From Pseudodesulfovibrio thermohalotolerans (GTDB taxonomy: Bacteria; Desulfobacterota; Desulfovibrionia; Desulfovibrionales; Desulfovibrionaceae), in NCBI RefSeq assembly GCF_021353295.2, contig NZ_CP120635.1, positions 186,001 to 250,000 of the forward strand: a stretch of DNA of 64,000 nt. The letters are read 5' to 3'. Position numbers and translations under genes: made by a program. Below are positions 38,035-47,300 of this stretch, one piece after another. Numbering within the stretch: the stretch's first letter is position 1; every line of letters begins with the position of its first letter. The notes under the pieces were generated by a model. The model was given only the letters and a program-made list of their open reading frames with translations. It searched no databases and was not told the origin of the DNA.

Positions 38035-38409
38035 AGGCGTTTGGTTGCGGAGGAGGGGTGTTTTTGCGGGATGGTGCGCCAGCTTGTTAGAGCTGTGAGA
38101 GCCAGTGGGGTCGGCTTCGCCTTCCCCCAGCTTCCATGCCCTGCGCGGGCGGCGGATCTTTTTTGCTTGCCCAAAAAAGAACCAAAAAAGGGCCTTGCGC
38201 CAGCTCGGCCGCCCGCAGGATCTTCGGCGAGAATCCGATCCGCTCGGGTCGGCTCCACCCGATCAAAAGTATAGGGCCTTCTCTGGTGTAAAGCTCCCCA
38301 CTTTCGATAGCACTTTCTTGATCGTCACAGGAGCCGCCGCCCCTTCGCGGTCGGCTTCTACGCCGCTGATCCAGGGCTAGTGCTAGTAGGACCTTTAAGG
38401 GGGGCGGTC
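38035..38409. repeat. Repeat module 1, copy B5
   Basis: Complete unit between the hybrid and module 2. The TCTTTTTTG/CAAAAAAGA hairpin is present. Confidence 0.82.
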
Positions 38410-38762
38410 GCCTTTGGGTGTTTTTAGGAGAACGAAGAGCCTGAAATAGGTTTTCCCGCGTCCGAAAACAGAACCTCGCTTGCGCGGGAGACGTTCGAAA
38501 GCCGGGGCCTAGAGCCTGTCTGAAGCGGCGAAGCGTGGGCCGACTGCGTCTGCCAAAGGCAGACATCCTGTCGGGCAGCGAAAGCCGCTACAGGCTCTTG
38601 GCCACTGCTTTCGGGAGTACGCAGGGCCGAAAAGCGCAGTTTTTGCTTCCTTTTTTCTGCGCCAGCAAAAAAGGAAGTCGCCGTAAAGGCGAAACAAAAC
38701 GTAAGGATAACCTACACCGTCGAACGCGAAGCGCGCTAATATCCACGCGCTACATCACACTT
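38410..38762. repeat. Repeat module 2, copy B6
   Basis: Full-length unit with AGAGCCTGT/ACAGGCTCT, the GTCTGCC hairpin and the CTTCCTTTTTT hairpin, as in copy A2. Confidence 0.82.
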
Positions 38763-39125
38763 GCCTTTGGGAGGGTTTTCATTTCGCTTATGGAAGCTCC
38801 TTCGAGAACGAAGAACCCAAATGAGCCTTCCCGCGTTGGAAGACAGAACCTCGCTTGCGCGGAAGACATTCGAAAGCCGGGGCCTAGAGCCTGTCTGAAG
38901 CGGCGAAGCGTGGGCCGACTGCGTCTGCCAAAGGCAGACATCCTGTCGGGCAGCGAAAGCCGCTACAGGCTCTTGGCCACTGCTTTCGGGAGCACGCAGG
39001 GCCAAAAAGCGCAGTTTTTGCTTCCTTTTTTCTGCGCCAGCAAAAAAGGAAGTCGCCGTAAAGGCGAAACAAAACGTAACGATGACGTGCATCGTCCGCC
39101 GCGAAGCGCGGTGTTATCCCCGCGC
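38763..39125. repeat. Repeat module 2, copy B7
   Basis: Last unit of the array, with the same internal structure. It ends near the 'CCCCGCGCGTGAC' sequence, just before the leader of the next glycosyltransferase. Confidence 0.8.
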
Positions 39126-39227
39126 GTGACTTGATTGTCGCCAACTCGTGATGGGGCTGAAAGGCTTGTCACCCTGGCATAGGGTAAAAACCATTCAGCC
39201 AGCACGGAAGAGAACTCCTTCCCTCCT

Positions 39228-39263
39228 CTGCGGGGCGGGCCTCCCACACAGCCCGCCCCGCAG
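39228..39263. other. Strong hairpin in the glycosyltransferase leader
   Basis: CTGCGGGGCGGGC (39228-39240) pairs perfectly with GCCCGCCCCGCAG (39251-39263) across a 10 nt loop, 46 bp before the start at 39310. No T run follows. It could affect translation or mark the array's right border. Confidence 0.5.
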
Positions 39264-39309
39264 CCTCTGCTTGCCAAACATGCCTGTTTGTGATTCACAG
39301 AAAGCGATC

Positions 39310-40296
39310 ATGCGTACATTTATTTTTCTGCCGCCGGTATCCAAACCCACCGGAGGCGTCACCGTGCTTCGACGGATAGCCGACATCCTCCATCAGGCCG
39401 GTCACGAGGCTTACCTCGTGGCCAGGGAGAAGGGGAGTTGGCGTCCTGATGGACTGGCCGACGCCGCGCCGGTGCTGGAGTGGGAAGCTTTGAAGCTGAC
39501 CGGGTCGGACGCCTGGGTGGTCCCCGAGGGGTGGATCAACGCCCTGGCTCCCGGCCTGTACGCGAGTGCCCAGTGCTTCAGCTACGTCCAGAATTGGGCC
39601 TATCTTTTTTCCTCCATGCCCGACGGCGTCGACTGGCACAGCCTGCCCGTGGAATTTCTGGCCGTGTCCGATCCGGTCTCGCGGTTCATCAAGGAGACCA
39701 CCTGCAAGGATGCCCCGATCCTGCGGCCCGGCATAGACCTGTCTGTCTTCCGTATGCCCGACGCCAAGCCCGGCGGGCGGGTGCGGGTGGCCTACATGCC
39801 GCGCAAGAACAAGGCGCTGGTGGAGCAGATCAAGGCCATTCATCAGCATCGCTGTGGCGGGAGCCAGGTCGATTGGGTGCCCATAGACGGCATGGACGCG
39901 AACGGCGTGGCCGAGACCCTGCGCGCGTCCCACATATTTCTGGTTACGGGGTTCCCCGAGGGGTGTCCCCTGCCGCCGCTGGAGGCCATGGCCTGCGGCT
40001 GTCTGCCAGTAGGTTTCACCGGATTCGGCGGGTGGGACTACATGCGTCAGATCCAGGCCGCGCCGCGTCATACCCCGTGGATTCCCCTGCGCGAGGTCCC
40101 TTGGGGCGGCAACGGGTTGTGGTGCGCCGACAGCGACGTGCTCGACGCCGCGCTCTGCCTGGACGACGCCGTGCGCATGTTCCAGGACAAGGACCCGGCC
40201 CTCGTGGCCGCCCTGGCCGCAGGCCAGAAAACCGCCAACGCCTATTCCCTTGAGGCTCAGAGGACGGCCGTTCTCGACCTTTGGGAACAACTGTGA
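39310..40296 (+). CDS. Glycosyltransferase (GT1/GT4-like)
   Basis: This ~328-residue GT-B protein starts 'MRTFIFLPPVSKPTGGVTVL' and has the donor-binding region 'TGFPEGCPLPPLEAMACGC', whose E-x7-E arrangement fits family 4. It lacks a long acceptor domain and is shorter than the average 380 residues. The function is inferred from fold only. The start is chosen by homology-like N-terminus; there is no strong ribosome site. TatD follows 10 bp after its stop. Confidence 0.75.
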   Translation: MRTFIFLPPVSKPTGGVTVLRRIADILHQAGHEAYLVAREKGSWRPDGLADAAPVLEWEALKLTGSDAWVVPEGWINALAPGLYASAQCFSYVQNWAYLFSSMPDGVDWHSLPVEFLAVSDPVSRFIKETTCKDAPILRPGIDLSVFRMPDAKPGGRVRVAYMPRKNKALVEQIKAIHQHRCGGSQVDWVPIDGMDANGVAETLRASHIFLVTGFPEGCPLPPLEAMACGCLPVGFTGFGGWDYMRQIQAAPRHTPWIPLREVPWGGNGLWCADSDVLDAALCLDDAVRMFQDKDPALVAALAAGQKTANAYSLEAQRTAVLDLWEQL

Positions 40297-40306
40297 GTCG
40301 ATACTG

Positions 40307-41125
40307 ATGGGAAAGACCAATCGTCCCGAACCCGAATCGCTGGAGCTGCCCCCGGTAGGGGTGGATTCCCACGCCCACCTGGATCTTGAGGATTTTGACG
40401 AGGACCGGGAAATCCTTATTCGCCGCGCCCTGGATTCCGGTGTGAGCCGGATCATCAATGTTTTTCTCGGGCCCGACGCCTACGAGCGCGGGCGCGGGCT
40501 TTTCGACGCCCACCCGGAGATCAGTTTCCTGATGGGCGTGCACCCAAACGACGCGGACCAGCTTACCGACGAGATCGAGGAGCGGATGCGCGGTCATTTC
40601 AAGACGGACCCGCGCCTCAAGGGAGTGGGCGAAATCGGCCTGGACTATTACTGGGACCGCGTGCCGCCCGAGGTGCAGAAGACCGCCTTTGTCCGGCAAC
40701 TGCATATGGCCCGCGAGCTTTCCCTGCCCGTGATAATCCATTCGCGGGACGCCAACGGCGACACCATGGAGATTCTGGAGGCCGAGGGCTTTCGGGAATA
40801 TCCGCTGCTGTGGCATTGCTTCGGCGCGGGTATCGAACTGGCCGAGCGGATTGTGGCGAACGGTTGGCATATCTCCATCCCGGGTCCGGTGACGTTCCGC
40901 AAGAAATCCGACGACGTTCAGGCCGCTGTGGCCCGCATCCCGTTCGAGCGGCTGCTCCTGGAGACCGACTGCCCATACCTCGCCCCCGAGCCCTGGCGCG
41001 GCAAGCGAAATCACCCGGCTCTGAGCGTTTTCACGGCCCGCCGTGTAGCCCAGATCAAGGGCCGTCCCGTTGAGGATGTGTGGCGCACGGCAGGCGACAA
41101 CGCCCGCCGGTTCTTCGGTCTCTAG
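40307..41125 (+). CDS. tatD: TatD-family metal-dependent hydrolase (putative DNase)
   Basis: This 272-residue TIM-barrel hydrolase has metal residues in 'DSHAHLD', 'GEIGLDYYWD', 'IHSRDANG', 'WHCFGAG' and 'ETDCPYLAPEP', the complete TatD set. TatD proteins show 3'-5' exonuclease activity in E. coli. It follows the glycosyltransferase gene by 10 bp, possibly co-transcribed. Confidence 0.9.
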   Translation: MGKTNRPEPESLELPPVGVDSHAHLDLEDFDEDREILIRRALDSGVSRIINVFLGPDAYERGRGLFDAHPEISFLMGVHPNDADQLTDEIEERMRGHFKTDPRLKGVGEIGLDYYWDRVPPEVQKTAFVRQLHMARELSLPVIIHSRDANGDTMEILEAEGFREYPLLWHCFGAGIELAERIVANGWHISIPGPVTFRKKSDDVQAAVARIPFERLLLETDCPYLAPEPWRGKRNHPALSVFTARRVAQIKGRPVEDVWRTAGDNARRFFGL

Positions 41126-41187
41126 CCCCGTCTTCGCAGCCCCTTGTCTTCGCTTGACTTGGGGTTGGAAAGGCATAGTGTGCGCTC

Positions 41188-42081
41188 ATGAATTTCCTCA
41201 CTCCGGGCATGAGGCTCATGCTCCTCGGCACCTTCTTTTTCTCCGTCGGCTCACTGTTCGTGAAGATGGCCGGAAGCCGTTTGCCCACCATGGAGGTGCT
41301 CTTCGTGCGCGGGCTTGTCGGCGTGGTGCTCTGCCTCATCATGCTGCGCAAGTCCGGGGCGGGCATGTTCGGCAAACGGAAAATCCTGCTTGCCGCACGC
41401 GGTATCCTTGGGTTCGGAGCCATGTTCGCCGACTTTTACGCCATCGTGCATCTTCCCCTTGCGGACGCCCTGGTGCTGATCTTTTCCCACCCCGTGACCG
41501 TGGCCCTGCTCGCCTGGGCGCTCATGGGCGAGCGGCTGTCCAAGAGCGCCATGTTTTCGATCATCATGTCCCTGGCGGGCGTGACGCTGGTCTGTCGGCC
41601 GGGTTTCCTGTTCGGCGGGGCTCCCGAGCTTGACCCTCTGGGGTTGCTGGCCGCCCTGGTCAGCGTGTTCCTGACTTCCTGGGCCATTCTGTCCGTGCGG
41701 GTGCTGGCCAAGACAGAGCCCCCGGCGGTGGTCATGCTCTATCCGCCTATCGCCATCAGCCTGCTCGCGCCGCTTTTCATCGACGGCTGGGTGATGCCGA
41801 CCGCTTTTGAATGGGGCGTGCTTGTCGGGGTGGGGGTGTTCATGAACATCGGCCAGTTCTTCATGACCAAGGGGTATGCCATCGAGTCCGCGGCGCGCAT
41901 CAGCGGCGTGTCCACTCTGGAAATAGTGTTTGCGGCCATGTGGGGGATGCTCTTCCTGGGCGAAATCCCCGACCTTTGGACCGTGGGCGGAGGGTCGCTT
42001 ATCATCTTCGGCGTGCTGGCCCTCGGGCGCAGCGGTATGCGCGAACGGGCCGCCGCCCTGAGAAAGGGAGTGGCGGGCTAA
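41188..42081 (+). CDS. EamA-family (DMT) membrane transporter
   Basis: This 297-residue protein has ten helices. It has the 'FVKMAGSRLPTMEVLFVRGL' repeat start (key residues P, E, R) and 'DALVLIFSHPVTVALLAWALM', typical of the EamA half. It is a second paralogue of the 35480 gene. Its stop overlaps the convergent PilZ gene by 4 bp. The substrate is unknown. Confidence 0.85.
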   Translation: MNFLTPGMRLMLLGTFFFSVGSLFVKMAGSRLPTMEVLFVRGLVGVVLCLIMLRKSGAGMFGKRKILLAARGILGFGAMFADFYAIVHLPLADALVLIFSHPVTVALLAWALMGERLSKSAMFSIIMSLAGVTLVCRPGFLFGGAPELDPLGLLAALVSVFLTSWAILSVRVLAKTEPPAVVMLYPPIAISLLAPLFIDGWVMPTAFEWGVLVGVGVFMNIGQFFMTKGYAIESAARISGVSTLEIVFAAMWGMLFLGEIPDLWTVGGGSLIIFGVLALGRSGMRERAAALRKGVAG

Positions 42082-42434
42082 AGCCTCTCGAACACGCGCA
42101 GCAGCTCCTCGTCCACCTTTTCGGGACGTTCGGCGTTGAGGGTCACCAGGCGGTGCAGGAAGGTGAAACTCAGCTCGTCCATCTCCCTGAACGACATGGC
42201 CGCGGAGTCTCCCTTTGCGCGGACGATCTTACCCGACACCACGATGCGGATGCCCGGCGAAAGCGGCAGGTGCAGTTCGCAGGCGGTCCCCTCGGCGCAG
42301 TCTCCGCAACCGTCGAGGAGCGCGCCCTTGAGGCTCAGGTTCCTGGTGGACACGGGGGTGACCACGTCGCCGACGGTTATGTACGCTTCGAAACCGGCGT
42401 CGATGCGGGTATTGCGCCGTTTATTGCTGTCCAT
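42078..42434 (-). CDS. PilZ-domain c-di-GMP-binding protein
   Basis: This 118-residue single-domain protein has the c-di-GMP site 'RRNTRI' (RxxxR) and 'STRNLSLKGALLDGC' (D/NxSxxG). It would report the c-di-GMP level that the HD-GYP regulator at 18181 may lower, though the two are far apart and the link is only conceptual. It is convergent with the EamA gene. Confidence 0.82.
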   Translation of the reverse strand: MDSNKRRNTRIDAGFEAYITVGDVVTPVSTRNLSLKGALLDGCGDCAEGTACELHLPLSPGIRIVVSGKIVRAKGDSAAMSFREMDELSFTFLHRLVTLNAERPEKVDEELLRVFERL

Positions 42435-42536
42435 GCGGCTCTCCTTTCTTGGCGGATCATATCACAACAGTCGTTGGGGGCTCAATCGTATCAATGAATG
42501 ATTGACTGGTTTTCGATATCGGTTTTATTGGAAGTC

Positions 42537-43397
42537 ATGAATATCAACCAACTTTCTTCCATTGTTGCCGAGTGGATGGCCGTCCCCGGGAACAATTCCA
42601 TCGCCCCCGGAATGCCGCTGCCCGCCTTCGACACCCCGCTGATCGGGTGTGCCGCAGGCGACGATTCGCTTTTCGATTTCCTTAAGCGGGATATCGGGCC
42701 GGATTTCTACTGGACCCCGGCGGAAGCCTTTGCCCTGGCTTTTCCCGAGGCCGGAGCGACCGGCGCGGATCTCAGCGTGGTATCCTGGGTGCTGCCTCAG
42801 ACGAAGAATACCCGCCAGGCGCACGCCCTCAACAAGGAGTTTCCGAGCATCGAGTGGAGCCGCGCCCGTCATTACGGCGAGAAGGTCAACGAAGCGTTGC
42901 GCCGGTTCGTGGTCCGGTCGTTTGAGGGGGAAGGGGTGCGCGCTTGCGCGCCCGCGCTGCTGCCCACGTGGACGCGGGCCGAATCCCCCAAATACGGATT
43001 CGCTTCCACCTGGTCCGAGCGGCACACGGCCCATGTGTGCGGGCTGGGCACCTTCGGTCTTTCGGACGGCCTGATTACGGCCAGGGGAAAGGCCATTCGC
43101 GTCGGATCGGTCATCGTGCAGGCGCGGCTGACTCCCACTCCCCGGACCTATACCCATCACAACGAATGGTGTCTTTTTCACGCCAAGGGGAAATGCCGGG
43201 CGTGCATCAAGCGGTGTCCGGCCGGAGCCATTTCCGAGAAAGGTCACGACAAGGCCAAGTGCAAGGCGTATATCCGCACCATTACGGCCGCGCACGTGGA
43301 GGAGCATCAACTCGGCTTCCGCGTCAACAGTTGCGGCCTGTGCCAGGTCAAGGTCCCGTGCGAGAGCAGGAACCCCACGGCCCCGAAATCGGAATAG
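42537..43397 (+). CDS. Epoxyqueuosine-reductase-like 4Fe-4S protein
   Basis: This 286-residue protein has two cysteine clusters near the C-terminus: 'CRACIKRCPAGAI', and 'CGLCQVKVPCE' about 55 residues on. The arrangement resembles QueG-type ferredoxin domains. It is shorter than canonical QueG, and cobalamin ligands are not obvious, so a different electron-transfer role is possible. The start at 42537 follows GGAAG. It ends before a bidirectional terminator. Confidence 0.65.
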   Translation: MNINQLSSIVAEWMAVPGNNSIAPGMPLPAFDTPLIGCAAGDDSLFDFLKRDIGPDFYWTPAEAFALAFPEAGATGADLSVVSWVLPQTKNTRQAHALNKEFPSIEWSRARHYGEKVNEALRRFVVRSFEGEGVRACAPALLPTWTRAESPKYGFASTWSERHTAHVCGLGTFGLSDGLITARGKAIRVGSVIVQARLTPTPRTYTHHNEWCLFHAKGKCRACIKRCPAGAISEKGHDKAKCKAYIRTITAAHVEEHQLGFRVNSCGLCQVKVPCESRNPTAPKSE

Positions 43398-43499
43398 CCC
43401 AGCACTATGGCATAGCCGCTTCGGAAGTTGCCTCTTCGAACAGGGGCTCCCCTGGTAGCTGGCTTTCGCGCGCGGAATGCGGCCGAGAAAGTTCGCAAA

Positions 43500-43533
43500 A
43501 AAAGGCCGGACCCCGTACAGGGTCCGGCCTTTT
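43500..43533. terminator. Bidirectional terminator between convergent genes
   Basis: AAAAGGCCGGACCC (43500-43513) pairs perfectly with GGGTCCGGCCTTTT (43520-43533), with a 6 nt loop. A and T runs on both sides serve the Fe-S gene and the minus-strand glpX. Confidence 0.92.
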
Positions 43534-43553
43534 GATGTCTTGTCGAATGCGGC

Positions 43554-44537
43554 CTAGTCGTATTCCACGGCGGAGAAGCGCATCAGCGCATCCCAGTTGT
43601 GGATGGCTTCGACGTAGCGGATGGTGCCGGTCTTGCCGCGCATGACCAGGGAAGAGGTCTCGGCTCCGTGGCCGTGGTAGGTGACGCCCTTGAGGAAGGT
43701 GCCGCCGGAGATGCCGGTTGCGGCGAAGAAGAGGTCCTCGGACTTCACCAGGTCGGATACGGTGAGCACCCGGCGGATGTCCATGCCGAATTCGGCCAGG
43801 GCGTTCTTTTCCTTCTGCTTCTGCGGGTCGAGCTTGGCGAACATCTCGCCGCCCATGATACGGATGGCGATGGCCGAGAGCACGCCCTCGGGGGTGCCGC
43901 CGGTGCCCATCATGACGTCAACCTCGCTGCGCGGGTCGATGGCCATGAGAGAGCCGGTGATGTCGCCGTCGGTGTGCAGCTGGATGCGTGCGCCCGCCTC
44001 GCGGATTTCAGAGATGAGCTTCTTGTGGCGCGGCTTGTCCAGCACGAAGACGACCAGGTCGTCCACGTCCTTGTCCAGGGCGCGCGCGATGAGCTTGAGG
44101 TTGTGGCCGGTGGGGGCTTCGATATCCACCACGTCCTTGGCGTGGGCCGGGACGACCAGCTTCTGCATGTAGAAGCTCGGGCCCGGATCGAACATGGCGC
44201 CCGCCGGGCAGACGCCCACGACGGAGATGGCGTTGGGGCGGCCGTTGGCAAGCAGGTTGGTGCCCTCCAGCGGGTCCACGGCGATGTCCACCTTGGGGCC
44301 GATGCCCAGGCCGAGCTTTTCACCGGCGTAGAGCATGGGCGCTTCGTCCTTCTCGCCTTCGCCGATCTTGATCTCGCCTTCGATTTCCAGGGTGTTGAAG
44401 CACAGGCGCATGGCGTCGACGGCCGCCTGATCGGCGGCTATCTTGTCGCCTTTGCCGAGCCAGCGGGCGCAGGCCAGGGCAGCGGCTTCAGTGACACGGA
44501 CCAGGTCCAGTGCGAGGTTTTTCTGTGGGGCTTCCAT
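43554..44537 (-). CDS. glpX: Class II fructose-1,6-bisphosphatase
   Basis: This 327-residue Li+-sensitive phosphatase makes fructose-6-phosphate in gluconeogenesis. Metal and substrate residues lie in 'EGEIKIGEGEKDEAPMLY' (short key: GEGEKDEAP), 'DPLEGTNLLANG' and 'GTGGTPEGVLSA'. It is the last gene of the rpoH-rpiB-tkt-glpX run and starts 9 bp after the tkt stop. Together with tkt and rpiB it forms a sugar-phosphate interconversion set. Confidence 0.94.
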   Translation of the reverse strand: MEAPQKNLALDLVRVTEAAALACARWLGKGDKIAADQAAVDAMRLCFNTLEIEGEIKIGEGEKDEAPMLYAGEKLGLGIGPKVDIAVDPLEGTNLLANGRPNAISVVGVCPAGAMFDPGPSFYMQKLVVPAHAKDVVDIEAPTGHNLKLIARALDKDVDDLVVFVLDKPRHKKLISEIREAGARIQLHTDGDITGSLMAIDPRSEVDVMMGTGGTPEGVLSAIAIRIMGGEMFAKLDPQKQKEKNALAEFGMDIRRVLTVSDLVKSEDLFFAATGISGGTFLKGVTYHGHGAETSSLVMRGKTGTIRYVEAIHNWDALMRFSAVEYD

Positions 44538-44546
44538 GTTCGTCTC

Positions 44547-46508
44547 CTAGTATTTCTCCCGGATCATCCGGGCGAAGTTCTCCGGGGTGAACCCGTACTT
44601 GTCGGACAGGATCTTGCCGGGGGCGCTGGCGCCGAAGTGGTCAACGCCGAGAACGACGCCGTCCAGGCCGACATATTTGTGCCAGAGGGTCGTCCGTCCG
44701 GCTTCGGCCGCGGCGCGTGCGGTGACTTCCGGCGGCAAAACTTCATTTTTATACGATTCAGGCTGATCGTCAAACAGTTTGGTCGACGGCATGGATACCA
44801 CGCGGACCTTGCGCTTGAGGAGCTTGGCCGTTTCGAGGCAGAGGGAGACCTCCGAGCCGGAGGCGATGAGAATCAGGTCCGGGGTGCCTTCGCAGTCCTT
44901 GAGCACGTAACCGCCGCGGCGCGGGCCGTCGGCAAGCGCCGGGTATTCGGCCGGATCGAGGATGGGCAGGCCCTGGCGGGTCAGGAACAGGGTGGAGGGC
45001 ATCTTCTCCTGCTTGAGCGCGATGTCCAGGCAGGTCCGGGTCTCGTTGGCGTCGGCGGGACGCAGATCGATGAGGTCCGGGATGAGCCGCAGGGAGCTGA
45101 CATGCTCGATGGGCTGGTGCGTGGGACCGTCCTCGCCCACCCAGAAAGAGTCGTGGGTGAAGACGTACAGGACGGGCAGCTCCTGCAGGGCGGACATGCG
45201 GATGGCATTGCGGCAGTAGTCGGAGAAGGTCAGGAAGGTGGCGCCGAACGGGAGCAGGCCGCCGTGCAGCTGCATACCGTTCATGATCGCCGCCATGTTG
45301 AACTCGCGCACGCCGAAGGCGAGGTTGCGCGCTCCGTAGCCGTCCACGGCGAAGTCGCCGTAGGTGTTCCGGAAATTGGCGGTCTGGTTGGACGGGTCGA
45401 GGTCGGCGGAGCCGCCCACCAGGGTGGGCAGGGAGTCCATGACGGCGTCCAGGCAGGTGCCCCACGCCTTGCGGGTGGCCATGCTTTCGCCGGGGGTGAA
45501 CTCGGGCCAGTCGATGGACAGCTCGGAGCGGGAGCGGATTACGTGGGCCCACATCTCGGCGAAGGCCGTGTCGTTCAACTTGGCGTCCAGCATGGACTGC
45601 CAGTCGGCGGCGTTCTTGCGCAGGCCGTCGAACCGGGCGCGGTAGGAGGCGACCACGTCCTCGGGGACATGGAAGGACTCTTCGGGCAGGCCGAGCTTCT
45701 TCTTGGTGGCCGCGATCTCGTCGGCCTTGAGGGGCTCGCCGTGGGTCTTGTGGCTGCCTTCCAGGGAGGCGCAGCCCTTGGCCATGACCGTGTGGCCGAT
45801 AATCAGGGTGGGCTTGCCGGTTTCGAGCTGCGCGGCCTTGATGGCTTCGCGGATTTCATCGTGGTTGTGGCCGTCCACTTCCAGGACCTGCCAGCAGAGT
45901 CCCTCGAAGACCTTGCGATGGTCGGTGCAGTCCGCCTTGCAGGTGGGACCGGCCAACTGGATCTTGTTGGAGTCGTAAAAAACGATGAGCTTGCCCAGCT
46001 TCCACAGACCGGCCAGGGAGGCCGCGCCCATGGCGATGGGCTCCTGGAGATCGCCGTCGGAGGAGAGTACGTAGGTGTAGTGGTCCATGACGTCCGCGCC
46101 GAGCTTGTCGCGCAGGTACGCCTCGGCCGAGGCGAAGCCCACGGACATGGCGAGGCCCTGGCCCAGCGGGCCGGTGGTGGCTTCGACGCCGGGAGTCAGG
46201 TGCACCTCGGGGTGGCCCGGGGTCAGGGAACCGAACTGGCGGAAATTCTTGATGTCGTCCATGGAGATGAAGCCGTTCAGGTGCAGAAGGCTATAGAGCA
46301 GCATGGACTCGTGTCCGGCGGAGAGGATGAAGCGGTCGCGGTTGAACCACTGGGAATCGTCGGGGTTGAAGTTCAGGAATTCGGAAAAGAGGATGGTGGC
46401 GTAGTCGGCCGAGGACATGGCCCCGCCCGGGTGGCCCGAGTTGGCCTTGGCCACGCCGTCCATGATCAGTCCCTTGACCACGGCGATGGTCTTGTCCGTC
46501 TGTGTCAT
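44547..46508 (-). CDS. tkt: Transketolase
   Basis: This 653-residue thiamine-diphosphate enzyme moves two-carbon units between sugar phosphates. 'KANSGHPGGAMSSADY' is the start of the ThDP region, 'SSDGDLQEP' the metal-binding motif, and 'EDGPTHQPIEH' the catalytic-domain block. The true start is 46508; AAAGG lies about 9 bp upstream, and the frame remains open to 46589. It is downstream of rpiB by 25 bp. Confidence 0.95.
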   Translation of the reverse strand: MTQTDKTIAVVKGLIMDGVAKANSGHPGGAMSSADYATILFSEFLNFNPDDSQWFNRDRFILSAGHESMLLYSLLHLNGFISMDDIKNFRQFGSLTPGHPEVHLTPGVEATTGPLGQGLAMSVGFASAEAYLRDKLGADVMDHYTYVLSSDGDLQEPIAMGAASLAGLWKLGKLIVFYDSNKIQLAGPTCKADCTDHRKVFEGLCWQVLEVDGHNHDEIREAIKAAQLETGKPTLIIGHTVMAKGCASLEGSHKTHGEPLKADEIAATKKKLGLPEESFHVPEDVVASYRARFDGLRKNAADWQSMLDAKLNDTAFAEMWAHVIRSRSELSIDWPEFTPGESMATRKAWGTCLDAVMDSLPTLVGGSADLDPSNQTANFRNTYGDFAVDGYGARNLAFGVREFNMAAIMNGMQLHGGLLPFGATFLTFSDYCRNAIRMSALQELPVLYVFTHDSFWVGEDGPTHQPIEHVSSLRLIPDLIDLRPADANETRTCLDIALKQEKMPSTLFLTRQGLPILDPAEYPALADGPRRGGYVLKDCEGTPDLILIASGSEVSLCLETAKLLKRKVRVVSMPSTKLFDDQPESYKNEVLPPEVTARAAAEAGRTTLWHKYVGLDGVVLGVDHFGASAPGKILSDKYGFTPENFARMIREKY

Positions 46509-46533
46509 TGTTGGATACCTTTTTTTAGTGAGG

Positions 46534-46974
46534 TTATTGGGAGACAGTGTCGATGAGGTCGATGCGCCGCTTGTGCCGCTCGCCACCAAACTGCGTGTCG
46601 AGAAAGGCCTTCAGGATCTCCAGGGCGAGGCCCTGGCCGGTGACGCGTTCGCCCATGCACAGGCAGCGGGCGTCATTGTGCTCGCGGGCCATGCGGGCGA
46701 GAAATTCGTTGGTGCACAGGGCCGCCCGGACGCCCATGCGGTTGGCGGTCATGGTCATGCCCTGGCCCGTGCCGCAGATGAGCACGCCGAGCTTTTCGTC
46801 GTCCGCCTTGAGCTTGTTGCACACCTTGGCCGCAAAGACCGGGTAGTCGCAGGAGTCCAGGCAGTCCGGCCCTTCGTCCTCCACGGCAAAGCCCCATTCC
46901 TTGAGAGCCTTGATGCAGGCGGTCTTGAGATGATAGCCCCCGTGATCGGAGCCGATGACGATGGTCTTGCTCAC
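46534..46974 (-). CDS. rpiB: Ribose-5-phosphate isomerase B
   Basis: This 146-residue isomerase interconverts ribulose- and ribose-5-phosphate. 'GSDHGGYHLK' at the N-terminus, 'CGTGQGMTMTANR' (the phosphate loop) and 'HNDARCLCMGER' are the RpiB hallmarks. Its start overlaps the previous gene's stop by 4 bp (ATGA). Confidence 0.93.
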   Translation of the reverse strand: MSKTIVIGSDHGGYHLKTACIKALKEWGFAVEDEGPDCLDSCDYPVFAAKVCNKLKADDEKLGVLICGTGQGMTMTANRMGVRAALCTNEFLARMAREHNDARCLCMGERVTGQGLALEILKAFLDTQFGGERHKRRIDLIDTVSQ

Positions 46975-47300
46975 AGTTCTCCCCCTTGGGATGCGTCGCC
47001 TTCCCGGCGGACGCGCTTCATGCGTTCTTCGCGGTCGTTGGACAGTTCTTCCCTGAGGGCCGCGATCTCCTCCTTGAGGAAGCTGATCTGCTTGAGGCAG
47101 AGTTCCTTTTCGTCCTTTCTGCCGCGGGGCGCCTCGGCGATGCGACCGAGGATGCCATATTCCCGATCCAGTTCTTTTTCAAGCCTGCCGACCTCGAAGC
47201 GTCCCGATATGGACCGGGCAAGCCATTTCATCTCGGCAAGCCACGTCTTCAGTCCGAGCAGAAAAATGTCCAAGACCGTTTCCTTCGGCTGTGTGCTCAT
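46971..47300 (-). CDS. Small coiled-coil protein, unknown function
   Basis: This 109-residue charged protein has an amphipathic N-terminal segment ('LDIFLLGLKTWLAEMKWLAR') that could lie on or in the membrane. A long Glu/Lys/Arg-rich helical stretch from about 40 to 100 looks like a coiled coil. I do not recognise the family. It is tied by ATGA overlaps to the LolB-like gene upstream and rpiB downstream, so it is surely translated. Confidence 0.75.
   Translation of the reverse strand: MSTQPKETVLDIFLLGLKTWLAEMKWLARSISGRFEVGRLEKELDREYGILGRIAEAPRGRKDEKELCLKQISFLKEEIAALREELSNDREERMKRVRREGDASQGGEL

Noticed and set aside
36376..38566. Minus-strand frames starting 'MEPTRADRILAEDP' in the repeat units
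   Set aside because: They recur with every module copy but shift frame and end at differing sites, and have no usable ribosome site; best read as non-coding repeats.
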